Positions 23,191 to 30,908 of a stretch of 51,651 nucleotides of DNA are shown here, piece after piece. Numbering within the stretch: position 1 is the stretch's first letter; each line of letters opens with the position of its first letter. The notes beneath the pieces are model-generated. The model did no database searches, was not told the DNA's origin, and saw only the letters and a program-made list of their open reading frames with translations. Origin of the DNA: Bdellovibrionales bacterium (lineage in GTDB: Bacteria > Bdellovibrionota > UBA1018 > CAIMNF01); contig CANBTI010000013.1 in the NCBI GenBank assembly GCA_947372355.1, positions 1-51,651 of the forward strand, read 5' to 3'. A program made the translations under genes and the position numbers.

Positions 23191-23972
23191 TGTTTGCTAA
23201 CCCAAACTTCCATGCCTACTTTTAGGGTGGTATCACTCGATTCCAGTAGTTCTACATTCTCGGCATCTTGCAGCCCAATTTTGACATGAATTTTTTTTGT
23301 TTCTCCGTTTTCACGAATCATGAGCATTCCACGTTGAACGGATCGGATGGGTACGATCAATGCCTTTTCTTTTTCTCCGGTGATGATGGCAGTATCAGCG
23401 GTCATGCCTGGAAGGGTGGATTTAGGGAATTCTTTCAAATCTACCTTAATCACAAATTGACCATCTTTTGGATATACACTTCGAACCATGCCATCAATGG
23501 GAGTTCCTTTTAAACTTTCAAATTGTGCGCGCACTGGAAGGGCGGGATGAACACGGATTGCCGATGCCTGCTCTAAATTGATCGTGAGCGCTACTTTATT
23601 GAGGTTCATCACTGTGATCAGATTAATGTTTGGAAAAACGGTTTCACTTTCCTTGGTGTCGAGTTGTGTAACCACACCATCAATGGGAGAACGAATGGTT
23701 GCTCCTTCAGAGAGTTGAATTAAGACATCGCCTTTTTTAACTTGATCGCCTTCCTTCACATTTAATTTTTTAATTAACGAAGTGATACCCACGCGATAAC
23801 GAAAAATTTCATCTGAATCAATGGTTGCTAATCCATAAATAGCATCCGTAATTTTTGATTCTTTAATTTGAACCCATTCGCCGGAATGATTTTTTTTATA
23901 AATGAATGAACCAATCAAAATGATGATGAGTGCTGGAATTGAAATATAGAAAATTTTCTTAGTGATCGACAT
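23187..23972 (-). CDS. Membrane fusion protein (HlyD/MacA-like adaptor) without coiled-coil hairpin
   Basis: The 261-residue protein has one N-terminal membrane anchor (residues 5-25), a lipoyl-type half motif (LIKKLNVKEGDQVKKGDVLIQL) and directly after it the second half (ATIRSPIDGVVTQL). A beta-barrel and a membrane-proximal domain (GMTADTAIITG, ALIVPIRSVQR) follow. The alpha-helical hairpin that MacA-type adaptors use to dock on TolC is therefore missing. It is the first gene of the three-gene operon. Substrate is unknown. The short adaptor suggests a system that works without a TolC channel, or with a different partner. Confidence 0.88.
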   Translation of the reverse strand: MSITKKIFYISIPALIIILIGSFIYKKNHSGEWVQIKESKITDAIYGLATIDSDEIFRYRVGITSLIKKLNVKEGDQVKKGDVLIQLSEGATIRSPIDGVVTQLDTKESETVFPNINLITVMNLNKVALTINLEQASAIRVHPALPVRAQFESLKGTPIDGMVRSVYPKDGQFVIKVDLKEFPKSTLPGMTADTAIITGEKEKALIVPIRSVQRGMLMIRENGETKKIHVKIGLQDAENVELLESSDTTLKVGMEVWVSKQ

Positions 23973-24022
23973 AGCTGCATCATACCGAGATGTTGCATAA
24001 TAAACAATGAGCTAGATCATGA

Positions 24023-24589
24023 TTAATGACCAATGCCGGTATGCGTCCTAAAGAGTTTGATCGCGATAGCAAGTACGACCACTCCAAAGATCTTTTTTAA
24101 AATCGCAATACCACTGACTCCCAGCAAGCGTTCAAGAAAATCAAGGTTTTTTAGGACAAAATAAACAAAAATAATATTTACAAAAATGGCGATTAAAATT
24201 GAAGACAATTGATATTGCGCACGAATCGAGAGAAGTGTGGTGAGTGTTCCTGTTCCGGCAATAAGCGGAAACGCAAGAGGTACCACGGATGCGGTAGCAA
24301 GTTCATCTTCTTTATAAAGCTTAATTCCCAAAATCATTTCCAAAGAGATGAAGAAGAGGATGAGAGAACCCGCAATCGCAAAATCACTCACTTTAATTCC
24401 AATGATTCCTAAAATTGATTCTCCCACAAATAAAAATGCGAGCATGATTCCAAGTGAAGCAATGGAAGCTTTACCTGCATCGATTTTACCCATTTTTTGT
24501 TTTAAAGGAAGAATGACGGGGATGGCTCCAATGATATCAATCACAGCAAATAAAATCATGATGACGGTCAGTATTTCCTTCAAATTCAT
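24023..24589 (-). CDS. MarC family integral membrane protein
   Basis: The 188-residue protein has six predicted membrane segments and the MarC (UPF0056) blocks: a first helix with DIIGAIPVILPL, IAGSLILFFISLEMILG, and the loop PLAFPLIAGTGTLTTLLSI. Despite the name, MarC is not established as a drug transporter and its function is unknown. It starts one base after the rlmC stop codon and is co-transcribed with it. Confidence 0.92.
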   Translation of the reverse strand: MNLKEILTVIMILFAVIDIIGAIPVILPLKQKMGKIDAGKASIASLGIMLAFLFVGESILGIIGIKVSDFAIAGSLILFFISLEMILGIKLYKEDELATASVVPLAFPLIAGTGTLTTLLSIRAQYQLSSILIAIFVNIIFVYFVLKNLDFLERLLGVSGIAILKKIFGVVVLAIAIKLFRTHTGIGH

Positions 24590-24590
24590 T

Positions 24591-25718
24591 TTAGTTTTTT
24601 CTTTCTAGCATCACGAGCGTTTCAAAATGTTCCGTATGAGGAAACAAATCAAAGAGTTGTATTTTTATCATTCTATACTGAGTGGATAGTTTTTGGATAT
24701 CTTTTGCAAGAGTTTCCACTGAGCAGCTGGAATAGATCAAATGCTGAGGCATGGATTCCAAAATAATTTTGATGCTATCGGTGAGTCCGCGGCGGGGTGG
24801 ATTCACCAGTAGGAGATCTGCGCCAATAGAGGGCGCATCGTGAGCATCCTTTGCTTCAAAAGAAACATGAGAAAGTTGTAGTTTTTTAGCGGTTTGATTT
24901 GCAGTGTTTACCGCATCTTCGTTGATTTCAATTCCAAGAATTTCTTTGGCAGATTGGGCTGCAAAAAAACTAAAAGCTCCTTGACCGCAAAAAAGTTCAA
25001 GCATTTTATTGGGTTTAATTTCAGCGATCCAAGCCGCAGCAGTTTGATAAAGTTTTGTGGCCACTTCCACATTAGTTTGAACAAAAGCTTGAGGGGAAAG
25101 TGCTAAAGTGATTTGCCCTAATGAATGATCGATGAATTTTTGTTCTGTAATAAAAATTTCTTCCTTACCCTCTAAAATGGCATGAGGAGTGGGCTGAATG
25201 TTTGCAGTCACACACTTTAAAAATGGAAATTGATTTTGAAGTTTTGGAAGCAGTTTGATGATTCGGGAAACACACTCTTTTGATCTCAAAACAAAACGTA
25301 AATACATATGATCGCTACCTGGGGAATAAAATAAGATGAGTCCTTTGAGTTCGCCTTGTTTGGATTCAATTTGATATGGAATCAAGTTGAACTCGCGGAT
25401 GAAATCGGGAAGCGCTTCGATCACTGTATTTAATTTTGGATGATGTATCGGGCAATGAAGAAGTTTACGGCCTTGATCTAAATGGTCTTCCCCCGTTAAT
25501 CCAATGATGGGATCAGAACTGGTACCAGTGACGCTCATTTTTGCGCGGTTACGAAAGCCTTTTGTTGAGGATGACGTCGATTTCTCAAAAGGAAACTGAA
25601 CGTTCAATTCTTTTCGGATGATGGATTCTTTTTGTAAAAGTTGCTGAGAGTAATCCTGTTCGATCCAATTGCAGGATCGACAAGTGTGTGCGTTAAAATA
25701 TTCACAAATTAGTCTCAT
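24591..25718 (-). CDS. rlmC: 23S rRNA (uracil-5)-methyltransferase RlmC-like
   Basis: The 375-residue enzyme has the N-terminal iron-sulfur cysteines (C5, C13, C16 in CEYFNAHTCRSC, plus the cysteine of LLHCPIHH), and lacks the TRAM domain of RlmD. The C-terminal SAM methyltransferase domain has motif I (LELFCGQGAFSFFAA), motif IV (LLVNPPRRGL) and the catalytic cysteine in IYSSCSVETLAKD. This layout is that of RlmC (RumB), which makes m5U747 in 23S rRNA, though related RumA-type specificity cannot be excluded. It is divergent from mmsA, with marC downstream in the same unit. Confidence 0.9.
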   Translation of the reverse strand: MRLICEYFNAHTCRSCNWIEQDYSQQLLQKESIIRKELNVQFPFEKSTSSSTKGFRNRAKMSVTGTSSDPIIGLTGEDHLDQGRKLLHCPIHHPKLNTVIEALPDFIREFNLIPYQIESKQGELKGLILFYSPGSDHMYLRFVLRSKECVSRIIKLLPKLQNQFPFLKCVTANIQPTPHAILEGKEEIFITEQKFIDHSLGQITLALSPQAFVQTNVEVATKLYQTAAAWIAEIKPNKMLELFCGQGAFSFFAAQSAKEILGIEINEDAVNTANQTAKKLQLSHVSFEAKDAHDAPSIGADLLLVNPPRRGLTDSIKIILESMPQHLIYSSCSVETLAKDIQKLSTQYRMIKIQLFDLFPHTEHFETLVMLERKN

Positions 25719-25816
25719 CGTTCATTATTTTATAGGCTTTTTAGTTTCATTGCAAGGCGTCGTTATGAAAGCAATCTCTTGTCAAAAAATACTGATCAAG
25801 TTACTTTTTGGCTTCT

Positions 25817-27283
25817 ATGATTAAACACTATATTAACGGTACTTGGCTCACCTCAGAATCAAAAGAATCGCTGGCGGTTCATAATCCAGCAACAGGCGAA
25901 GTGTTAGCTCATTGTCCTCTTGGAACAGCAAAAGAACTCGATCAAGCAGTTCAAGCTGCGAAGATTGCATTTAAAACTTGGCGTTCCACACCAGCCGTAG
26001 ATCGTGTTCAGTATTTTTTTAAATTAAAAAATTTGCTGGAAGAAAACTTTGAAGAGATTTCTAAACTGATCACACTTGAGCATGGGAAAACGCTCGCGGA
26101 AGCTCGTGGTGATATTCGTCGCGGAATTCAAATGGTGGAAACTGCTTGTGGTATCCCTACCTTAATGATGGGGGATCATTTTGAAGACATCGCTCCCGGT
26201 ATTGATTGCAAAGCGGTGAATCGCCCCATGGGTGTATTTGGTGTGATTGCTCCTTTTAATTTTCCAGCCATGGTTCCTTTTTGGTTTTGGCCGTTTGGGG
26301 TAGCAACAGGAAACACGGTAGTTTTAAAACCAAGTGAACGTGTTCCACTTACGCAGATGAAAATTTTTGAACTCATTGAAAAGGCAGGCTTTCCTAAAGG
26401 TGTAGTGAATATGGTTCACGGAGGAAAAGATGTAGTGAATGCAATGTGCACTCATCCTGATGTGAAGGGTGTATCGTTTGTGGGATCCACTCCGGTTGCA
26501 AAACATGTTTATGTCACATCCACCAGCCATGGAAAGCGGGCTCAAGCATTAGGTGGAGCAAAAAATTTCATGGTGGTATTACCCGATGCTCAATTGGATA
26601 AGGCTGCTGCCACTGCTTACGAATCCATCACGGGTTGTGCGGGTGAGCGATGTTTGGCGGGTTCGGTAGTAGTTTCAGTTGGTGCTGATACCGCGAAAAA
26701 AATCGAAGAATTAGTAGTGATGCGCGCGAAAGAAACAGTGATCGGAAGTGGACTAGATTCAAAAGTGACTATGGGTCCGCTCATTTCTCAAGCCGCAAAA
26801 GATCGAGTGAAAGCGCTCATTCAATCAGCGATTGATGATGGTGCGAAAGTTTTAGTGGATGGTCGCGAAGGGGTAGATCAATTGCCAGGATACTTCTTAA
26901 AAACCACTGTTTTAAAGGGTATTTTACCGCACATGAAAATTGCAAAAGAAGAAGTCTTCGGACCAGTGGTATTGCTTGCTGAATCCGATTCTCTTGATTC
27001 TTGTATTTCGTGGATCAATTCCTCATCTTTTGCCAACACCACCACCTTATTCACGACATCGGGTGCAGCTGCTCGTAAGTTTTCATATGAAGTGGATCCG
27101 AGCATGATTGGTATCAATATCGGAGTTCCAGCACCGATGTCGTTCTTCTCTTTTGGGGGAAGTAAGGATTCGTTTTTTGGAGATGTGAAGGCGCATGGAA
27201 ATGCATGCATTACATTTTATACAGATACAAAGGTGACTGTGGAACGCTGGGGTAGTGATGCCAACATTTGGTCTCAAAAATAA
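25817..27283 (+). CDS. mmsA: Methylmalonate-semialdehyde dehydrogenase (acylating)
   Basis: The 488-residue protein starts best at the ATG at 25817. It is an aldehyde dehydrogenase of the MMSDH type: the oxyanion asparagine N148 in FNFPAMVPFWF, and the catalytic C279 in the family-specific GCAGERC rather than the general GQ-x-C. It converts methylmalonate or malonate semialdehyde with NAD+ and CoA to propionyl- or acetyl-CoA and CO2. With the following class III aminotransferase, 10 bp downstream, it makes a plausible route for beta-alanine, beta-aminoisobutyrate or valine breakdown. Confidence 0.95.
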   Translation: MIKHYINGTWLTSESKESLAVHNPATGEVLAHCPLGTAKELDQAVQAAKIAFKTWRSTPAVDRVQYFFKLKNLLEENFEEISKLITLEHGKTLAEARGDIRRGIQMVETACGIPTLMMGDHFEDIAPGIDCKAVNRPMGVFGVIAPFNFPAMVPFWFWPFGVATGNTVVLKPSERVPLTQMKIFELIEKAGFPKGVVNMVHGGKDVVNAMCTHPDVKGVSFVGSTPVAKHVYVTSTSHGKRAQALGGAKNFMVVLPDAQLDKAAATAYESITGCAGERCLAGSVVVSVGADTAKKIEELVVMRAKETVIGSGLDSKVTMGPLISQAAKDRVKALIQSAIDDGAKVLVDGREGVDQLPGYFLKTTVLKGILPHMKIAKEEVFGPVVLLAESDSLDSCISWINSSSFANTTTLFTTSGAAARKFSYEVDPSMIGINIGVPAPMSFFSFGGSKDSFFGDVKAHGNACITFYTDTKVTVERWGSDANIWSQK

Positions 27284-27293
27284 TGAGTGAGTT

Positions 27294-28607
27294 ATGAAAA
27301 AACTTTCCAATGATGATATTGCTCACCAAAGAAAAAAGCATTTTTTGCCTACGGCAGGACACTATCATGAGCATCCTCTTCAGTTAGTAAAGGCTCAAGG
27401 CGCTTTGGTTTGGGATGAGCAGGGCAAAGAGTACTTAGATGCCATTGGTGGAATTGTTTGTATTTCAGTGGGGCACCATCATCCGAAGATAAAAAAAACA
27501 ATGATCGAGATGCTGGAGAATGATGAGATTCAACACACGAGCACTCTTTACTTTAATCGCCATCCTGTTCGCCTAGCAGAAAATCTTTTACGTCATTTGC
27601 CGGATCATCTTTCCCGATTTCATTTTACTAACTCTGGAAGTGAAGCCAATGAAACAGCCCTAATGGCCGCGAGAAATGCCACGGGTGAAACGATGGTGGT
27701 GAATCTTCGTCATAGCTATCATGGAGGCACAGCAGGAACGCTTGCCAATTGTGGACACCATACTTGGAAATTCCGCGCTCAACCCGTAACGAATGTGACT
27801 TCAGCGATGGAGCCTTACTGTTACCGTTGTCCCTTTGGGCAGAAACCAGAAAGTTGTGCGCTTGAGTGTGCTGCCAATGTTGAAGCCACGATTCAAACCA
27901 CTACGCATGGAAAAATTGCCGCTTTGATTGCTGAGCCAGTGATGGGAGTGGGTGGATTCATTACTCCACCTAAGGAATACTTTGAAGAAATCGTAAAAAT
28001 CACCCATAGATATGGCGGTAAATTCATCAGTGATGAAGTGCAAACAGGATCAGGGCGTACGGGTGGGGCTTTGTTTTTAAGTACTGAACTTGAAATCAAG
28101 GCGGATGCAATCACCACTGCAAAGGGACTAGGCAATGGAGCCGCAATTGGCGCCGTAGTGATGAGCAGTGAGATGGCTGAATCATTAGCTGGAAAAATGT
28201 TTTTTAATACTTTTGGAAGTGATCCTTACCAAACGATGCAAGCGGCTCTCACGATTGAAATCATCGAAGAAGAAAATTTAATTGAGAATGCACGAGTGGT
28301 GGGAGCTTATCTGATGGACGGATTAAAGCAATTAATGCGTTCGCATCCTTTGATGGGTGAAGTGCGCGGGCGCGGCTTGCTCATCGGAATTGAATTAGTG
28401 AAAGATCCGGTCACTAAAGAACACGCAACTCAAGAAACACTTGCCTTGATGGATCTTTGCAGAGACAAAGGATTACTTCTAGGTAAGGGTGGACTCAAGG
28501 GAAATGTGATTCGAATTGCGCCCCCATTAACTTTAAATCAAAAACAAGCAGACTTTATTTTACAAACGATTGACCGTTCTTTGAGCGAGCTAGGAAAAAA
28601 ACAATGA
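27294..28607 (+). CDS. Class III aminotransferase (AGXT2-like)
   Basis: The 437-residue PLP enzyme has the class III motifs: FTNSGSEANETALMAAR for phosphate binding, D247 in ISDEVQTGSGRTG, and the Schiff-base K277 in TTAKGLGNG. It also carries CYRCPFGQKPESCALEC, four cysteines (176, 179, 188, 192) typical of the alanine-glyoxylate aminotransferase 2-like subgroup. Such enzymes accept beta-alanine or beta-aminoisobutyrate as amino donors, giving malonate or methylmalonate semialdehyde, the substrates of the mmsA product upstream. It overlaps the next gene by 4 bp (ATGA). Confidence 0.92.
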   Translation: MKKLSNDDIAHQRKKHFLPTAGHYHEHPLQLVKAQGALVWDEQGKEYLDAIGGIVCISVGHHHPKIKKTMIEMLENDEIQHTSTLYFNRHPVRLAENLLRHLPDHLSRFHFTNSGSEANETALMAARNATGETMVVNLRHSYHGGTAGTLANCGHHTWKFRAQPVTNVTSAMEPYCYRCPFGQKPESCALECAANVEATIQTTTHGKIAALIAEPVMGVGGFITPPKEYFEEIVKITHRYGGKFISDEVQTGSGRTGGALFLSTELEIKADAITTAKGLGNGAAIGAVVMSSEMAESLAGKMFFNTFGSDPYQTMQAALTIEIIEEENLIENARVVGAYLMDGLKQLMRSHPLMGEVRGRGLLIGIELVKDPVTKEHATQETLALMDLCRDKGLLLGKGGLKGNVIRIAPPLTLNQKQADFILQTIDRSLSELGKKQ

Positions 28608-28999
28608 AACATCCAAACGCAGTTCTTCTTACTAAGATTTACCATCACTTTACCGAAGGTAATTTCATTGAAGTGCTCGATGCTTGTGCCGATAATATTA
28701 CTTTTCAAGTTGCTGGAAAAAGTGCACTCGCTGGAAAATACAATAAAACAAATTTTCTCACGGGTTTTGCTCAAAAATTAAAAGAATTATCGGGCGGAAC
28801 TTTTAAACTTGAGGTGCATGATATTTTAGCGAGTGATTTACATGCCGCTGTTTTGGCTTCAAGCAAAGTGACTGTGCATGGAAAAGATGTGGAAATGAGA
28901 ACCGTTCACATTTGGCGTTTTGATCATGGTAAGCCCATTGCTTGGTACGAATACCCACGCGATCTTTATCAGTTTGATGCAACCTGGGGCGGCGTCTAA
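28604..28999 (+). CDS. SnoaL/NTF2-like protein
   Basis: The 131-residue product fits the SnoaL-like polyketide cyclase/NTF2 fold: an N-terminal helix (LLTKIYHHFTEGNFIEVLDACADNITF), a long middle region, and the C-terminal strands with VHIWRFDHGKPIAWYEY. These proteins are small-molecule binding or isomerase-like cups. Translational coupling to the aminotransferase suggests a linked metabolic role, such as handling an aldehyde or lactone intermediate, but nothing specific can be read from it. The motor-type operon promoter lies downstream. Confidence 0.85.
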   Translation: MKHPNAVLLTKIYHHFTEGNFIEVLDACADNITFQVAGKSALAGKYNKTNFLTGFAQKLKELSGGTFKLEVHDILASDLHAAVLASSKVTVHGKDVEMRTVHIWRFDHGKPIAWYEYPRDLYQFDATWGGV

Positions 29000-29086
29000 A
29001 ATTTGACGCTCAGACCACGATTACTGACTGCAATATTAGTTAAATAGCTTATTTATCTCACTTTCTCCTTTCGTCAATCTTCATGC

Positions 29087-29115
29087 TTGACACAGCCTTG
29101 ACGTGTGCCGATTAT
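29087..29115 (+). promoter_or_regulatory. Candidate promoter of the Glt-like operon
   Basis: TTGACA (29087-29092), a perfect -35, and GATTAT (29110-29115), a fair -10, are 17 bp apart. It lies 50 bp upstream of the first gene of the ten-gene operon and is the only gene-free space of note there (29000-29165). Confidence 0.55.
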
Positions 29116-29165
29116 AAGGTGAACAGGATGTTTTTTATAAAATTGCATAATCGAAGGAGATGAGT

Positions 29166-29861
29166 ATGTGGTTCGCGCAGAAGTTTAACGAAGGTGGAGT
29201 ATTCATGTACTTCATCGCTATTTTTGGGGTTCTTTCATTTACATTAATTATTGAGCGTTATTTCACGCTTTTTAAAAAAGAATCAGAACCTAAAGCCACA
29301 TTTAGAAATCAATTATTGAGTTTCATTTCTCAAGGTGATTTTAATTCAGCGATTCGATTCACTGAAAATCAAAATGCTTCCGAGAGTGCATCATTATCCA
29401 GAATTGCAAAAATCGGATGCACACTACGCGCTCAAGGCGCTGGCGATGAAGAAATTCAAGCCCGCATGGATGAAGCGCTCACAAACGAAATTCATAATAT
29501 CGATCGCAATACAGGCTTTTTAGGTATGTTTGGTAACGTTGCCACTCTACTTGGATTGCTCGGAACCATCACTGGAATGATTCACTCATTTGCGGCAGTT
29601 GCTAGTGCCAATCCTGCTGATCGTGCAACCATGCTTTCTCGCGGTATTTCTGAAGCGATGAACTGTACTGCTTTTGGTTTGATTGTAGCGATTCCTGCCT
29701 TGGTGGCTTTCGCGGTTTATCAAAACAAAACAGATCGTTTAGTTTCAAAAATTACTGGTTTCACTAGTGAAATTTTTCACGATCTTTTATTTTTAACGAC
29801 AAAACGTCCTGCTCAAGTTGCAAGTAATTCTTCACGTAACGACGCACATCCAATGAACTAA
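29166..29861 (+). CDS. MotA/TolQ/ExbB proton channel family protein (AglR/GltR-like)
   Basis: The AAGGAG Shine-Dalgarno is correctly spaced from the second ATG (29166) rather than the first (29160), giving 231 residues. Three membrane segments are seen: one near residues 13-30, and the family-defining pair around residues 118-145 (GMFGNVATLLGLLGTITGMIHSF) and 163-185 (NCTAFGLIVAIPALVAF), with the cytoplasmic domain between. It would form the pentameric stator/channel that uses proton flow to drive the TolR-like partners encoded next. The gene opens a ten-gene operon that resembles the Agl-Glt gliding-motor clusters of Myxococcus and relatives. Confidence 0.95.
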   Translation: MWFAQKFNEGGVFMYFIAIFGVLSFTLIIERYFTLFKKESEPKATFRNQLLSFISQGDFNSAIRFTENQNASESASLSRIAKIGCTLRAQGAGDEEIQARMDEALTNEIHNIDRNTGFLGMFGNVATLLGLLGTITGMIHSFAAVASANPADRATMLSRGISEAMNCTAFGLIVAIPALVAFAVYQNKTDRLVSKITGFTSEIFHDLLFLTTKRPAQVASNSSRNDAHPMN

Positions 29862-29899
29862 TTGTTCTTTGGATGGGCTGGTAAGAAATAGGGGGAAAT

Positions 29900-30400
29900 A
29901 TGGCATCTGTATCTGGTGGTGGGGCATCTTTTGGTTCAGGACGTAAGCGTTCTTTAGACGCGGAAATCAATCTAGTTCCGTTTATTGATTTGCTTTCAAT
30001 GTGCATCTGTTTTTTGTTGATGACCGCAGTTTGGACTCAACTCGGAGCAGTTCAAGTGAAGCAGGCAAATGGAACGGACGCGGCTCAAACGGCTGCTCAA
30101 AAAACCGTAGATTTAGATCTTAAGTTTTCTGGAACTCACGAAGCAGTGATTACCATGAAAAAGGCAGGCAAGCTCACTCGTACGGTGAAGGTTGCTGGGG
30201 CAACGGATCTTGAAATCGGCAATCAACTCAATTCTCAACTTCAAAGCATGAGATCAGAACTTACCAAAGAAGGTTTAAAGGTGAGTTCTGTTTTTCTTAC
30301 CGCCCATGAAGGTGTGGATTATGGTTCATTGGTTTCAATGATGGATATTTTTCGTAAAAATGAAATGTCAAATATTGGAGTGATTTATGCAAGTCGGTAG
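29900..30400 (+). CDS. TolR/ExbD-like biopolymer transport protein, first copy
   Basis: The 166-residue protein has a Gly/Ser-rich cytoplasmic N-terminus, then EINLVPFIDLLSMCICFLLM with the proton-carrying D30 at the start of its single membrane helix, and a periplasmic domain ending in VGVIYASR-type strand (NIGVIYASR). It forms the force-transmitting partner of the TolQ-like protein. It is preceded by a GGGGAA Shine-Dalgarno and overlaps the next gene by 14 bp. The presence of two TolR-like genes after one TolQ-like gene matches the AglRQS-type motor of deltaproteobacteria. Confidence 0.94.
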   Translation: MASVSGGGASFGSGRKRSLDAEINLVPFIDLLSMCICFLLMTAVWTQLGAVQVKQANGTDAAQTAAQKTVDLDLKFSGTHEAVITMKKAGKLTRTVKVAGATDLEIGNQLNSQLQSMRSELTKEGLKVSSVFLTAHEGVDYGSLVSMMDIFRKNEMSNIGVIYASR

Positions 30401-30908
30401 TCAAAGCATTGCTCCAAGAACATTTCAAAAACACATCATTGCCAGAGCTCACGCAAAACGTAAATCAAGAAGAACCATCTTACTTGCTCTTTCGCTCACC
30501 TCCATGGTGGATATGTTCAGTTTGCTCGTGATTTTTCTTCTTCAAACCTTTTCCACTTCTCCAGAGATGTTGATGGTGAGTAAAGAAGTTCGCTTGCCAA
30601 CGGCACAATCGGGTAGAGAAATTTTAGATGCACCAGTATTGGCTGTGACTAAGGAAGGTCTATTTTTAGATCAAAAGCTAGTGGGACCAGTTGCTGAAGT
30701 GCTTCAAAATCCTGATCAATTCATGGATCGCTTAAAGACAATGCGTGAATTATGGCAAAAAACTCATCCAGAACAAAAGTTCAAGGGCGAGTTAAATTTT
30801 CAAGCACATCGTGAAATTTCAAGTGTGGTGGTGGCAAAGATCATGGGAATGTTGCCCACTCAAAATTATGATTCTATTCAGTTGATCGTCACTTCCGGGG
30901 GGAATTAG
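30387..30908 (+). CDS. TolR/ExbD-like biopolymer transport protein, second copy
   Basis: The 173-residue protein starts with a basic cytoplasmic segment (about 30 residues, rich in Arg and Lys), then SLTSMVDMFSLLVIFLLQTF with the essential aspartate at D42, and a periplasmic domain of about 110 residues ending before GGN. It differs clearly from the first TolR-like copy in its N-terminus and longer periplasmic part, so the two are probably different subunits of one heteromeric stator rather than a recent duplication. The next gene starts immediately after its stop. Confidence 0.94.
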   Translation: MQVGSQSIAPRTFQKHIIARAHAKRKSRRTILLALSLTSMVDMFSLLVIFLLQTFSTSPEMLMVSKEVRLPTAQSGREILDAPVLAVTKEGLFLDQKLVGPVAEVLQNPDQFMDRLKTMRELWQKTHPEQKFKGELNFQAHREISSVVVAKIMGMLPTQNYDSIQLIVTSGGN

